From NCBI GenBank assembly GCA_036568605.1, contig DATCSE010000398.1, forward strand, positions 1 through 12,168: a stretch of DNA of 12,168 nucleotides. Direction: 5' to 3'. The notes below the pieces were generated by a model, which saw nothing but the letters and a program-made list of their open reading frames with translations, was not told the DNA's origin and did not search any database. The DNA comes from DATCSE01 sp036568605 (lineage in GTDB: Bacteria > Pseudomonadota > Gammaproteobacteria > Burkholderiales > Burkholderiaceae_C). Shown one piece after another: positions 1-6,280 of this stretch. The stretch's first letter is position 1. Each line of letters opens with the position of its first letter. Position numbers and translations under genes: made by a program.

Positions 1-1
1 C

Positions 2-1114
2 GGCAAGATCGTCGTCGCCGGCTGGGGTCATGTCACGACCGGCTACGCGCTCGAGCTGGTGCGCTTGCAGCGCGACGGCACGCTGGACACCACGTTCGGC
101 AGCGCCGGCAAAGTGCTGACGATGATCGGCAGCGGCGCTGCCGAAGCGAACGCGATCGCGATCCAGGCCGACGGCAAGATCCTGGTCGCCGGCTCGGTCG
201 ACGAGGCGCCGAAAGGCACGAGCTTCGCGCTCGTTCGCTACAACGCCGATGGCAGCCTGGACAACGGCTTCGGCACCGGCGGCATCGTCATCACATCGTT
301 CGGCAGCCAGTCGGACGAGGCGTTTGCGATCGCGGTGCAGGCCGACGGCAAGATCGTGCTGGGCGGCCACGCGATGAGCGCGACCCGCGGTCTGGACTTC
401 GCGCTGGCCCGCTACAACGTCGACGGCACGCTGGACTTCGGTTTCGGCACCAACGGCCAGGTGCTCGAGCCCATCCGCGCCGGCAACGCACGCGACTCGG
501 TCTACGCGATCGCGCTGCAGACCATCGCCGGCCAGCAGAAGATCGTCGCCGCCGGCGGCGAAGGCGACTTCGAACTTGCACGCTTCAATGCCGACGGTAC
601 GCGCGATTCGAACTTCGGTGCCGGCGTTGCGGAGTTCGGCTCGGTCATCGGCGCCGCGCGCGCGGTGATGATCGGCGCGGACAACAGAATCATTGTCGCG
701 GGCCACATCAATGAGGACTGGGCGATGCTGCAGCTCGACGCAGACGGCATCGCCGACCAGAGCTTCGGCAGCGGCGGCCGTGTGATCACGCAGCTGAGTA
801 CGACCAACTGGGACGAGGCGCAGGCGCTGGTCCGCCAGGCCGACGGCAAGATCGTCGTCGCCGGCTGGGTCCATGCCGGCGCCGGCTCGAACGGCGACTT
901 CGCGGTGGCCCGCTACAACACCGACGGCACGCTCGACACGGGCTACGGCAACGGCGGCATCACCATCACGCCGGTCGCGCCCGGCACCAAGGCCGATGAA
1001 GCCCGCGCGATCGTGCTGCAGGCCGACGAGCGCGTGCCGACCGTGCGCAGCCTGCTGGCCGGCTCGGCGAACGATTCGAACTACGACTTCGCGGTGACGC
1101 GCTACTGGCACTGA
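2..1114 (+). CDS. Delta-60-repeat beta-propeller protein, 5' end outside window
   Basis: The reading frame is open from base 2, so the start lies upstream; 370 residues are visible, ending at TGA 1112-1114. The visible part is tandem repeats of about 57 residues built on the pattern DGKI(V/L)VAG, then F-A-L-A-R-Y-N-x-DG-T-LD, then FGxxG. FG (once YG) recurs near nt 95, 269, 443, 614, 764 and 947, i.e. about every 50-61 residues. This matches the uncharacterised delta-60 repeat family, thought to fold as a beta-propeller in secreted or surface proteins. The last repeat is degenerate (DERVPTVRSLLAG replaces DGKIVVAG) and the chain stops right after an F-A-V-T-R-Y strand, with no C-terminal anchor or sorting domain. 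The signal peptide, if any, is outside the window. No enzymatic motif is visible and the function is unknown. A strong terminator follows, so this is the end of its transcript. Confidence 0.92.
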   Translation, partial: GKIVVAGWGHVTTGYALELVRLQRDGTLDTTFGSAGKVLTMIGSGAAEANAIAIQADGKILVAGSVDEAPKGTSFALVRYNADGSLDNGFGTGGIVITSFGSQSDEAFAIAVQADGKIVLGGHAMSATRGLDFALARYNVDGTLDFGFGTNGQVLEPIRAGNARDSVYAIALQTIAGQQKIVAAGGEGDFELARFNADGTRDSNFGAGVAEFGSVIGAARAVMIGADNRIIVAGHINEDWAMLQLDADGIADQSFGSGGRVITQLSTTNWDEAQALVRQADGKIVVAGWVHAGAGSNGDFAVARYNTDGTLDTGYGNGGITITPVAPGTKADEARAIVLQADERVPTVRSLLAGSANDSNYDFAVTRYWH

Positions 1115-1121
1115 GCCATTC

Positions 1122-1147
1122 GTCGAGATGGATGGCTCCATCTCGAC
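1122..1147 (+). other. Perfect 10-bp hairpin downstream of the delta-60 gene
   Basis: GTCGAGATGG (1122-1131) pairs perfectly with CCATCTCGAC (1138-1147) around a 6-base loop ATGGCT. It begins 7 bases after the stop codon and precedes the terminator. No T-run follows it, so alone it is not a classical intrinsic terminator; it may protect the mRNA 3' end. An alternative pairing, GAGCCAT (1113-1119) with ATGGCTC (1132-1138), would exclude it. Confidence 0.6.
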
Positions 1148-1151
1148 TCGT

Positions 1152-1184
1152 GCGCCGGGCCCTTCGCGGGCTCGGCGCTTTTTT
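1152..1184 (+). terminator. Intrinsic terminator of the delta-60 gene
   Basis: GCGCCGGGCCC (1152-1162) pairs with GGGCTCGGCGC (1168-1178), eleven pairs with one G-U wobble, across a TTCGC loop, followed directly by six T (1179-1184). This is a textbook Rho-independent terminator for plus-strand transcription. On the other strand no T-run follows the stem, so it should not stop the converging regulator transcript efficiently. Confidence 0.9.
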
Positions 1185-1207
1185 GCGTCGGTGCGATGCC
1201 GGCGGCT

Positions 1208-1225
1208 GCCGGGTCAGGACCCGGC
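1208..1225 (-). other. Hairpin across the regulator stop codon
   Basis: GCCGGGT (1208-1214) pairs with ACCCGGC (1219-1225) over a CAGG loop and spans the minus-strand stop of the LuxR-type gene (1214-1216). No T-run follows on the minus strand, so it is at best a weak 3' stabiliser or part of a Rho-dependent end. Confidence 0.35.
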
Positions 1226-3952
1226 GTGATCGTGCCAGCACGCCGCAGCCTGGCCGCGCGTCTCGACGCCGAGCTTGCCGAGGATGTTCGCGACATGGCG
1301 CTTCACGGTGTGCGGGCTCAGGTCGAAGGCACGCGCGATCAGCTTGTTGCTGTCGCCGGCGGCCATCCGCTGCAGCACCTCGCGCTCGCGCTCGGTGAGT
1401 GGGTCCAGGCGCGCATCGCCCGGCGCGGCGCGTGTCGCGACGACGGCGCCGGCCTCCGTGACGGACGCACCGGCAACCGGGTGGGCCGCGACCGCCGCCT
1501 CGCCGCCACGTGTGGTCCGCGAGATCGCGGCAACGCGCGCGAGGGTCGCGCGCTGCGTCGCATCGAGCCGCGTTTCCCACGGTGCTTGCGCCAGTGCCTC
1601 CAGCATCTCGGTCCCGGCCAGCAAGGCGCCGCCGATGCGCTCGCCGCGCTGCGCATCGGCGAGCCATGGACGCAGCGTCGCCGCGGCCGCATCGAGATCG
1701 CCGAGACGGCGCTGCACCGCGGCCAGCATCACCTGGGCCTGCGTCGCCGGGAAATAACACGACGGCTCGATCGGCCCCGCGATGTCCGCGAGCAGCGCCG
1801 CCGCACGCTCCAGCTCGTTGTCGAGCAGCGCGATCATCGCGGCGCTGAAGGCGCGGTTCTTCGCCGCCGGCGCTTGCCACTCGAGCGGGTTCGCGACGGC
1901 ACGCAGCTCGACATCGAGCGAGCGCAGCCGCGCGCCATCGTTCAGCAGCCAGCAGGCGCGGATGTGGTTGAAGAGGATCTCGTACGCATGGGTCAGCCGA
2001 TTGCCCGGCGACGAGTCATGCTTCAGGTCGTGCTCGCACGCGTCGGCCGCGGCGTGGCTCGCGAGCGCGTCGCCGCGCAGCGCGTGCAGCACGGTGTTGA
2101 CCATGTGGCTCTCGGTCGTGACGCTGCGCGGCGAGCCGAGCCAGCGGCAGTCTTCGTCGGCGCGCGCGAGCTGCTCGAACGCCCGGTCGAGCTCGCCGCG
2201 CTCGAAGGCACGCATTGCACGCGAGTACAGCACGCCGGCGCGCAGATGACTGGGTGCATCGCCGTTGATCGAGAGCGCGGTGCGGTCGAACCGCTCGGCC
2301 AGCGGCGCGAGACCCGGCAGCCCCGTCAGCAGGCTGTGGAAGAAGCACAGGGTCCAGACGTCCGGGTCGGGCACGCGCTCGAGCGCATCCAGCATCTCGC
2401 CGAACAGCGGCGCGACGTTGGCGGTGCGCATGGTCGCGTACTCGACCCAGAGCAGGCCGAAGGCGACGAACGCGCGCAACGCGTCGTCCAGCGGCAGCCG
2501 GCGCAGCGCGGCCAGCTCGTGCACCGCCTCGTCGAGCCGGCCGACGCTCTGGATCATGATGCTGTGGTAGGTGCGCGAATGCCAGGCATCGCGCTCGCGC
2601 CCATCGCGCAGGAAGCCGGCGGTGGCGCGTTCGAACGAGACCGCGGTGCGGTCGAAGTCGAACTCGATGAAGCCGGCGATGCCGTGCAGCATGTGCAGGT
2701 CGGGGCGGCGCTCGAGCTGCTCGGCCGGCAGCATCGCCAGCACCCGCGCGAACGCGTTGCGGCCCATGCCGATCAGCTGCATGCCGTGACGCAGGATCAT
2801 GCCGGCGGCCGCATCCCAGTCGCCGGCGCGGGCCAGGAAGCCGATCGCGCGCACCACGTCGGGCTCGCCGGCCGCGGCGCGGCGCAGCAGCCCGGCGAGT
2901 TCGTCGGGGTGGTCGCGCTGCAGCCGGTCCTCGAGGAAGTCGCGGAACAGGTCGTGCAGCCGCAGCGTCAGCTCGTCGGCATCGAGCACGCTGACGAACA
3001 GGCCGCGGCGCTCGATCTGCTCGAGCAGCGAGCCGGCATCGGCACGCTCGCTGACCTGGGCGCAGCGTGCCGCGGTCAACTCGGGCAGGATCGAACAGCG
3101 CAGCAGGAAGTCGCGCAGCTCGGCGGGCATGTCGGCCAGCACCTCGGTCGCGAGGTAGTCGAACAGGTGGCGCTGCGTCAGCGCGGCATTGCGCGGCGCG
3201 CCGGCGCGCGCGCTCGCACCCGCGCGCACCGACAGGCTCAAGCGCAACCCGGCGGCCCAGCCGTCGGTGCGCTTGAGCAACTCGTGCACGTCGGGGGCGC
3301 CGGGCGGCGCATTGGTCAGCAACGCGGCGACATCGGACTCGCTGAAACGCAGGTCGTACTGCCGGAACTCGGTGACTTCGCCGGCCGCGCGCCAGCGGGC
3401 CAGCGCGAGCGGAGGCTCGACCCGGCTCGCGATCGCGATGGCCCAGCGCGCCGGCAGCCGGTCCAGCACCAATTGCAGCAGCTCGAACACCTGGCGGTCG
3501 GCGATGCGATGGGCATCGTCGATGACGATCAGCCCGCGCTCGACTTCGCTGGACGCCAGCGCGTTGACGAGCTCGCCGGCGGCATCGCGCAGCCCGCGCT
3601 CGGCCAGTGCGAGCGTCGCCAGCGCCTCGGGCGCGACGCGCCACGGCAGGTCGTGCGGCTCGAGCGCCGCGGTCAGGCAGGCGAGGAAGCGCTGCAGCTG
3701 GTCGTCCTCGTCGGCCGAGACCCAGGCCAGCGCGCAGTCATCGGGCAGCAGGCGGATCTGCCGCGTCAGCGCCGCGGTCTTGCCGAAGCCGGCCGGCGCG
3801 AGCAGCAGCGTGAGCCGGCTGTACTGCAGCGCCGCGGCCAGCGAGCGCTCGAGCTCCGGCCGCTCGATCAGCCCGGCGCGCGGCCGCGGCGGCTGGATCT
3901 TGGCAAGTGCGAACGTGGGCGACAGCGACGGCGACGCTTGCATCGCGCGCAT
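1214..3952 (-). CDS. MalT-like LuxR-family ATP-binding transcriptional regulator (LAL type)
   Basis: A 912-residue protein with the architecture of large ATP-binding LuxR regulators. An N-terminal STAND-type NTPase carries a Walker A motif (APAGFGKTA, residues 52-60), the family signature W-V-S-A-D-E-D-D (77-84) and a Walker B motif (LIVIDDAH, 141-148). A long alpha-helical, TPR-like middle rich in Ala, Leu, Arg and Glu follows. The C-terminal LuxR-type helix-turn-helix (about 852-905) includes LTEREREVLQRMAAGDSN and LSPHTVKRHVANILGKLGV. Length is close to E. coli MalT (about 900). By family knowledge such proteins bind ATP and an inducer, oligomerise and activate transcription; the inducer here cannot be read from sequence. 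ATG at 3952 is used, but Met4 (3943) is possible and neither has a strong Shine-Dalgarno. It is divergent from the cupin gene across a 98-base gap holding a palindrome and one copy of a shared 19-base element, so the cupin-hemerythrin-cytochrome genes are plausible targets. Confidence 0.94.
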   Translation of the reverse strand: MRAMQASPSLSPTFALAKIQPPRPRAGLIERPELERSLAAALQYSRLTLLLAPAGFGKTAALTRQIRLLPDDCALAWVSADEDDQLQRFLACLTAALEPHDLPWRVAPEALATLALAERGLRDAAGELVNALASSEVERGLIVIDDAHRIADRQVFELLQLVLDRLPARWAIAIASRVEPPLALARWRAAGEVTEFRQYDLRFSESDVAALLTNAPPGAPDVHELLKRTDGWAAGLRLSLSVRAGASARAGAPRNAALTQRHLFDYLATEVLADMPAELRDFLLRCSILPELTAARCAQVSERADAGSLLEQIERRGLFVSVLDADELTLRLHDLFRDFLEDRLQRDHPDELAGLLRRAAAGEPDVVRAIGFLARAGDWDAAAGMILRHGMQLIGMGRNAFARVLAMLPAEQLERRPDLHMLHGIAGFIEFDFDRTAVSFERATAGFLRDGRERDAWHSRTYHSIMIQSVGRLDEAVHELAALRRLPLDDALRAFVAFGLLWVEYATMRTANVAPLFGEMLDALERVPDPDVWTLCFFHSLLTGLPGLAPLAERFDRTALSINGDAPSHLRAGVLYSRAMRAFERGELDRAFEQLARADEDCRWLGSPRSVTTESHMVNTVLHALRGDALASHAAADACEHDLKHDSSPGNRLTHAYEILFNHIRACWLLNDGARLRSLDVELRAVANPLEWQAPAAKNRAFSAAMIALLDNELERAAALLADIAGPIEPSCYFPATQAQVMLAAVQRRLGDLDAAAATLRPWLADAQRGERIGGALLAGTEMLEALAQAPWETRLDATQRATLARVAAISRTTRGGEAAVAAHPVAGASVTEAGAVVATRAAPGDARLDPLTEREREVLQRMAAGDSNKLIARAFDLSPHTVKRHVANILGKLGVETRGQAAACWHDHAGS

Positions 3953-3968
3953 TCTGCCGCGCGGCCCC

Positions 3969-3978
3969 GTCGCGCGAC
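3969..3978. promoter_or_regulatory. Perfect palindrome in the regulator/cupin divergent gap
   Basis: GTCGCGCGAC is a perfect 10-base palindrome 17 bases upstream of the regulator start codon, followed by the near-palindromic GGGGTCCCC (3981-3989). Its place in a short divergent intergenic region makes it a candidate operator or leader structure. In DNA this GC-rich such a palindrome can arise by chance. Confidence 0.3.
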
Positions 3979-3997
3979 AGGGGTCCCCCGCGGACGA

Positions 3998-4016
3998 ATG
4001 GCTCCTTCAGGCGATG
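3998..4016 (+). promoter_or_regulatory. Shared 19-base element, copy 1 (regulator/cupin gap)
   Basis: ATGGCTCCTTCAGGCGATG, 46 bases upstream of the regulator start and 34 bases upstream of the cupin ATG. It matches copy 2 (4456-4474) at 18 of 19 positions, and both copies sit in noncoding gaps upstream of genes of the same cluster. It may be an operator of the adjacent LuxR-type regulator (inference) or a small dispersed repeat. Read as codons both copies give Met-Ala-Pro-Ser-Gly-Asp, but here that frame runs out of register through the cupin gene, so I favour a DNA or RNA element. Confidence 0.45.
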
Positions 4017-4050
4017 CGAGGCCGCGGCGCGATCCCGACACTGATGCCCC

Positions 4051-4407
4051 ATGTACATCGTCCAGCACCTGCATCCCGTCAGCGGCCGCGGCGAACGGGC
4101 GCTGGCGATCGCCGGCCCGAACCTGGGCCAGACGCGCTTCGAAATCTGGCTGGGCGCGTTGGCCCCGGGCGAGCACGGCACGGTGTCGCGGCACGACGGC
4201 GAGCTGGTGGTGCTGGTGCAGGCCGGCAGCGGCAAGCTGGTCGTCGACGGCGGCCCGCAGCGCTTCATCGCGCCGTGCACGCTGCTGATCCCGCCCCGCC
4301 TGAGCTTCGAGATCGTCAACAACGGGACCGTGCCGCTGCAGCTGGTGTCGGTGTTCAGTGCGGCGCCCGCCCCAGTCACACCGCCACAGGACGCCGGCAC
4401 CCTTTGA
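4051..4407 (+). CDS. Small cupin-fold protein
   Basis: A 118-residue single-domain protein. Residues 45-70 (HGTVSRHDGELVVLVQAGSG followed by KLVVDG) resemble cupin motif 1 with its conserved Gly-rich turn; residues 74-95 (FIAPCTLLIPPRLSFEIVN) resemble motif 2, and N-N-G-T-V-P-L-Q-L-V-S-V-F completes the barrel. It has no signal peptide and is presumably cytoplasmic. Motif 1 keeps one His and a Glu, but the His expected after the Pro-Pro turn in motif 2 is absent (R-L-S-F occupies the spot), so the usual metal site looks incomplete; it may bind a ligand without catalysis, or bind no metal. It is divergent from the LuxR-type regulator and 161 bases upstream of the hemerythrin-like gene. ATG 4051 lacks a clear ribosome-binding site. 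A cupin assignment is likely; the substrate is unknown. Confidence 0.85.
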   Translation: MYIVQHLHPVSGRGERALAIAGPNLGQTRFEIWLGALAPGEHGTVSRHDGELVVLVQAGSGKLVVDGGPQRFIAPCTLLIPPRLSFEIVNNGTVPLQLVSVFSAAPAPVTPPQDAGTL

Positions 4408-4455
4408 CAAACCGCCGTCGCCACGCGCCGCGGATGGCCCACCGCAATGAGCGCG

Positions 4456-4474
4456 ATGGCTCCTTCGGGCGATG
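4456..4474 (+). promoter_or_regulatory. Shared 19-base element, copy 2 (upstream of hemerythrin-like gene)
   Basis: ATGGCTCCTTCGGGCGATG in the 161-base gap between the cupin stop and the hemerythrin-like start, differing from copy 1 only at position 12. Here the element's TTCGGGC (4464-4470) can also pair with GCCCGAA (4485-4491) across a 14-base loop, which copy 1 cannot do. The gap contains nothing else I can support apart from a possible 38-codon frame. Confidence 0.45.
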
Positions 4475-4556
4475 TCGCGAAACGGCCCGAACGGAACACT
4501 GACGACCCTGCCGACGCCGAGTCGTGCATCGCCACCCCACCGACCCACCCAGACCC

Positions 4557-4562
4557 GAAGGA
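4557..4562 (+). promoter_or_regulatory. Ribosome-binding site that sets the hemerythrin-like start
   Basis: GAAGGA lies 6 bases before ATG 4569. The same frame could be opened at an upstream GTG (4524), but that codon has no Shine-Dalgarno and would add a His/Pro-rich stretch, so ATG 4569 is preferred. Confidence 0.6.
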
Positions 4563-4568
4563 TCCGAC

Positions 4569-5315
4569 ATGACCACCGAAACCCTGATCGACTCCGAGCT
4601 CAAGACCTCCCACGCCGCCGCGCCGGCCGCGCCGCGCTTCGACATGTACGCGTCCATCCACAAGGCGCTGCGCAGCTTCATGTGCGACACGCTGCTGCGG
4701 ACGGGCAGCCTGGACGTGCACGACCCGGCCGAGCTGACCGCGACGCTGGAGCAGATCGACGCGCTGCTGAGCCTCTGTCTGGACCACATCGACCACGAAA
4801 ACGCCTTCGTGCACACCGCGATCGAGGCGCGCCGCCCGGCCGGTGCGCAGCAAACGGCCGACGACCACATCGGGCACCTCGAGAGCATCGCCGCACTGCG
4901 TGGCGAAGTGGCGGCGCTGCGCGTCGCGACGCCCGCGTCGCGCTCGACGCTGGCGCACAAGCTCTATCACCACCTCGCGCTGTTCGTCGCCGAGAACTTC
5001 CAGCACATGCATGTCGAGGAGACGGCCAACAACGCGGCGCTGTGGGCGCTGTACAGCGACGCCGAGCTGCACGACATCCACGACCGGCTGCTCGCGACGA
5101 TCCCGCCGGCCCAGGAGCTGCAGGTCATGCGCTGGATGATCCCCGCCTCGAGCCCGACGGAGCGCGCGATCGTCCTCGGCCAGGTGAAAAGCATGGCGCC
5201 GCCCGAAGCCTTCCTCGGCGTGCTGGCCGTCGTGCGCCCGCATCTGAACGACATCGGCTGGGCCAAGCTCGCGCCGGCGGTCGGCGTCCCGGTGCGGCCC
5301 TTCGCGGCTCGCTGA
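4569..5315 (+). CDS. Hemerythrin-like (HHE-type) helical protein
   Basis: A 248-residue soluble protein, mostly alpha-helical and rich in His, Glu and Asp. After a disordered Ala/Pro N-terminus, residues 26-155 show spaced candidate diiron ligands in hemerythrin order: H31, the H73xxxE77 pair in LDHIDHENAF, H100/H103 in DDHIGHLES, and H134/H135 with H146, H148, E150 and E151 in LYHHLALFVAENFQHMHVEE. Family members bind O2, sense O2 or NO, or handle iron. The last 95 residues form a helical extension not found in the minimal hemerythrin domain, with an Ala/Pro-rich tail. There is no signal peptide or membrane segment. It lies between a cupin gene and a diheme cytochrome c gene, which suggests a redox- or gas-linked role but does not prove one. 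The family call rests on ligand spacing; which His residues bind iron cannot be fixed by eye. Confidence 0.78.
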   Translation: MTTETLIDSELKTSHAAAPAAPRFDMYASIHKALRSFMCDTLLRTGSLDVHDPAELTATLEQIDALLSLCLDHIDHENAFVHTAIEARRPAGAQQTADDHIGHLESIAALRGEVAALRVATPASRSTLAHKLYHHLALFVAENFQHMHVEETANNAALWALYSDAELHDIHDRLLATIPPAQELQVMRWMIPASSPTERAIVLGQVKSMAPPEAFLGVLAVVRPHLNDIGWAKLAPAVGVPVRPFAAR

Positions 5316-5326
5316 AGAGATCACAC

Positions 5327-5362
5327 ATGCGCCGCGACCAACGAGCTGGGGACGCACGATGA
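5327..5362 (+). other. Possible 11-residue leader ORF overlapping the cytochrome c start
   Basis: ATG 5327 opens MRRDQRAGDAR and stops at TGA 5360-5362, overlapping the cytochrome ATG (5359-5361) as ATGA. A GAAGAGA sequence (5314-5320) lies 6 bases upstream as a possible ribosome-binding site. It fills the gap between the hemerythrin-like and cytochrome genes and could couple their translation. At this length it could equally be chance. Confidence 0.2.
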
Positions 5363-6276
5363 AACGCTGGATCAAGTACGGTGCGCTGAGCGCGCTGGGG
5401 TTGGCGGCTCTCGCCGCGATCACGCTGGCCGCCGGGGTGCAGCTGGCCGAGCGCAAGATGAACCGCCGCATCGACGTGAAGGTCGCGCCGCTGGCCGTGC
5501 CGGCGGCGGCCGGCGGCGATGCCGATCGCATCGCGCGCGGCCGCTACATCTTCATGTCGCGCGGCTGCACCGAGTGCCACGGCGTCGACGGCGCCGGCAA
5601 GACCTTCGTCGACGACGGCAAGGGGCTGCGCATCCACGCGCCCAACATCACGCCAGGCCCCGGCAACGTGGTCGCGGCATACACGACCGACGACTGGAAT
5701 CGCACGATACGCCACGGCGTCAAGCCCGACGGCCGGCCGGCGGTCGTGATGCCCAGCGAGGACTACGCGCGCATGAACGACGCCGACCTCGCCGCGCTGA
5801 TCGCGTTCCTGCGTACGATGCCGCCGGTCGCCGGCGAGCCGGCCAGCGTGCGCTTCCCGGCGCCGGTGCGGGCGCTCTACGCATTCGGCGCGATCCGGGA
5901 CGCGGCCGAGCGCATCGACCATGCGCTCGCCCCGCCGCCCTCGGTGCCGGATGCGCCGACCGCGGCGCACGGCGCATACCTGGTCAACGCCTGCATCGGC
6001 TGCCATGGCGCGACGCTGTCCGGCGGACGCATCCCCGGCGCACCGCCGGACTGGCCGGCCGCCGCCAACCTGACGCCCGGCGCCGGCAGCGCGATGCCGC
6101 GCTACCCGTCGATCGAGGCGTTTCGCGCGATGCTGCGCAGCGGCCGGCGGCCCGACGGCAGCGCGGTCAGCCCCGTGATGCCGTTCACGGCACTGAAGGA
6201 GATGAACGACGTCGACGTGCAGGCGCTGTTCCTGCATCTGAAGTCGCTGGCGCCGATCGCCGCCGGCAACCGTTGA
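5359..6276 (+). CDS. Membrane-anchored diheme cytochrome c
   Basis: A 305-residue protein. A short basic start (MKRWIKY) and one hydrophobic segment (about 7-29) form an export signal or uncleaved anchor, placing the rest in the periplasm. Two c-type haem domains follow. CTECH (C70, C73, H74) is followed by NITPGPG and a likely distal Met at 131 in V-V-M-P. CIGCH (C212, C215, H216) is followed by NLTPGAG and a likely distal Met at 274 in P-V-M-P-F. The NxTPGxG and DGRPAVVMP-like segments resemble cytochrome subunits that take electrons from membrane dehydrogenases, but those often carry three haems and no dehydrogenase subunit is encoded here. ATG 5359 has GGGGA about 8 bases upstream. It lies 43 bases after the hemerythrin-like gene and is probably co-transcribed. 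The physiological partner is unknown. Confidence 0.94.
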   Translation: MKRWIKYGALSALGLAALAAITLAAGVQLAERKMNRRIDVKVAPLAVPAAAGGDADRIARGRYIFMSRGCTECHGVDGAGKTFVDDGKGLRIHAPNITPGPGNVVAAYTTDDWNRTIRHGVKPDGRPAVVMPSEDYARMNDADLAALIAFLRTMPPVAGEPASVRFPAPVRALYAFGAIRDAAERIDHALAPPPSVPDAPTAAHGAYLVNACIGCHGATLSGGRIPGAPPDWPAAANLTPGAGSAMPRYPSIEAFRAMLRSGRRPDGSAVSPVMPFTALKEMNDVDVQALFLHLKSLAPIAAGNR

Positions 6277-6280
6277 GCAT

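Larger units (their letters stand above)
4456..4572 (+). other. Possible 38-residue leader ORF overlapping the hemerythrin-like start
   Basis: ATG 4456, the first base of the shared element, opens a frame that begins MAPSGDVAKRPERN and ends at TGA 4570-4572. That stop overlaps the hemerythrin-like ATG (4569-4571) as ATGA, a classical translational-coupling arrangement. The peptide is Pro- and Asp-rich with no recognisable domain and no good ribosome-binding site (only GAG at 4449-4451). It could be a leader peptide, or simply open because of base composition. Confidence 0.2.

Noticed and set aside
1132..1398. 88-codon frame beginning Met-Ala-Pro-Ser at the ATGGCTCC after the delta-60 gene
   Set aside because: It runs through the intrinsic terminator and then antisense to the regulator's helix-turn-helix; the product is Arg/Cys-rich and domainless.
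1196..4288. A 1030-codon plus-strand open frame antisense to the LuxR-type gene
   Set aside because: Its product is Arg/Gln/Ala-rich with no domain, while the opposite strand encodes a complete LAL regulator with Walker and helix-turn-helix motifs. The open frame follows from GC-biased codons.
4404..4409. TTGACA as a -35 box for the hemerythrin-like gene
   Set aside because: It matches the sigma-70 -35 consensus and overlaps the cupin stop codon, but no acceptable -10 hexamer lies 16-18 bases downstream, so I do not call a promoter.
4464..4491. Inverted repeat TTCGGGC/GCCCGAA as a terminator for the cupin gene
   Set aside because: Seven pairs with a 14-base loop and no T-run; too weak to call a terminator.
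4524..4568. Earlier GTG start for the hemerythrin-like protein
   Set aside because: It adds a His/Pro-rich stretch and has no Shine-Dalgarno, while ATG 4569 has GAAGGA at proper spacing.
3738..5531. A 597-codon minus-strand frame across the cupin and hemerythrin-like genes
   Set aside because: Low-complexity product overlapping several better supported plus-strand genes; a composition artefact.
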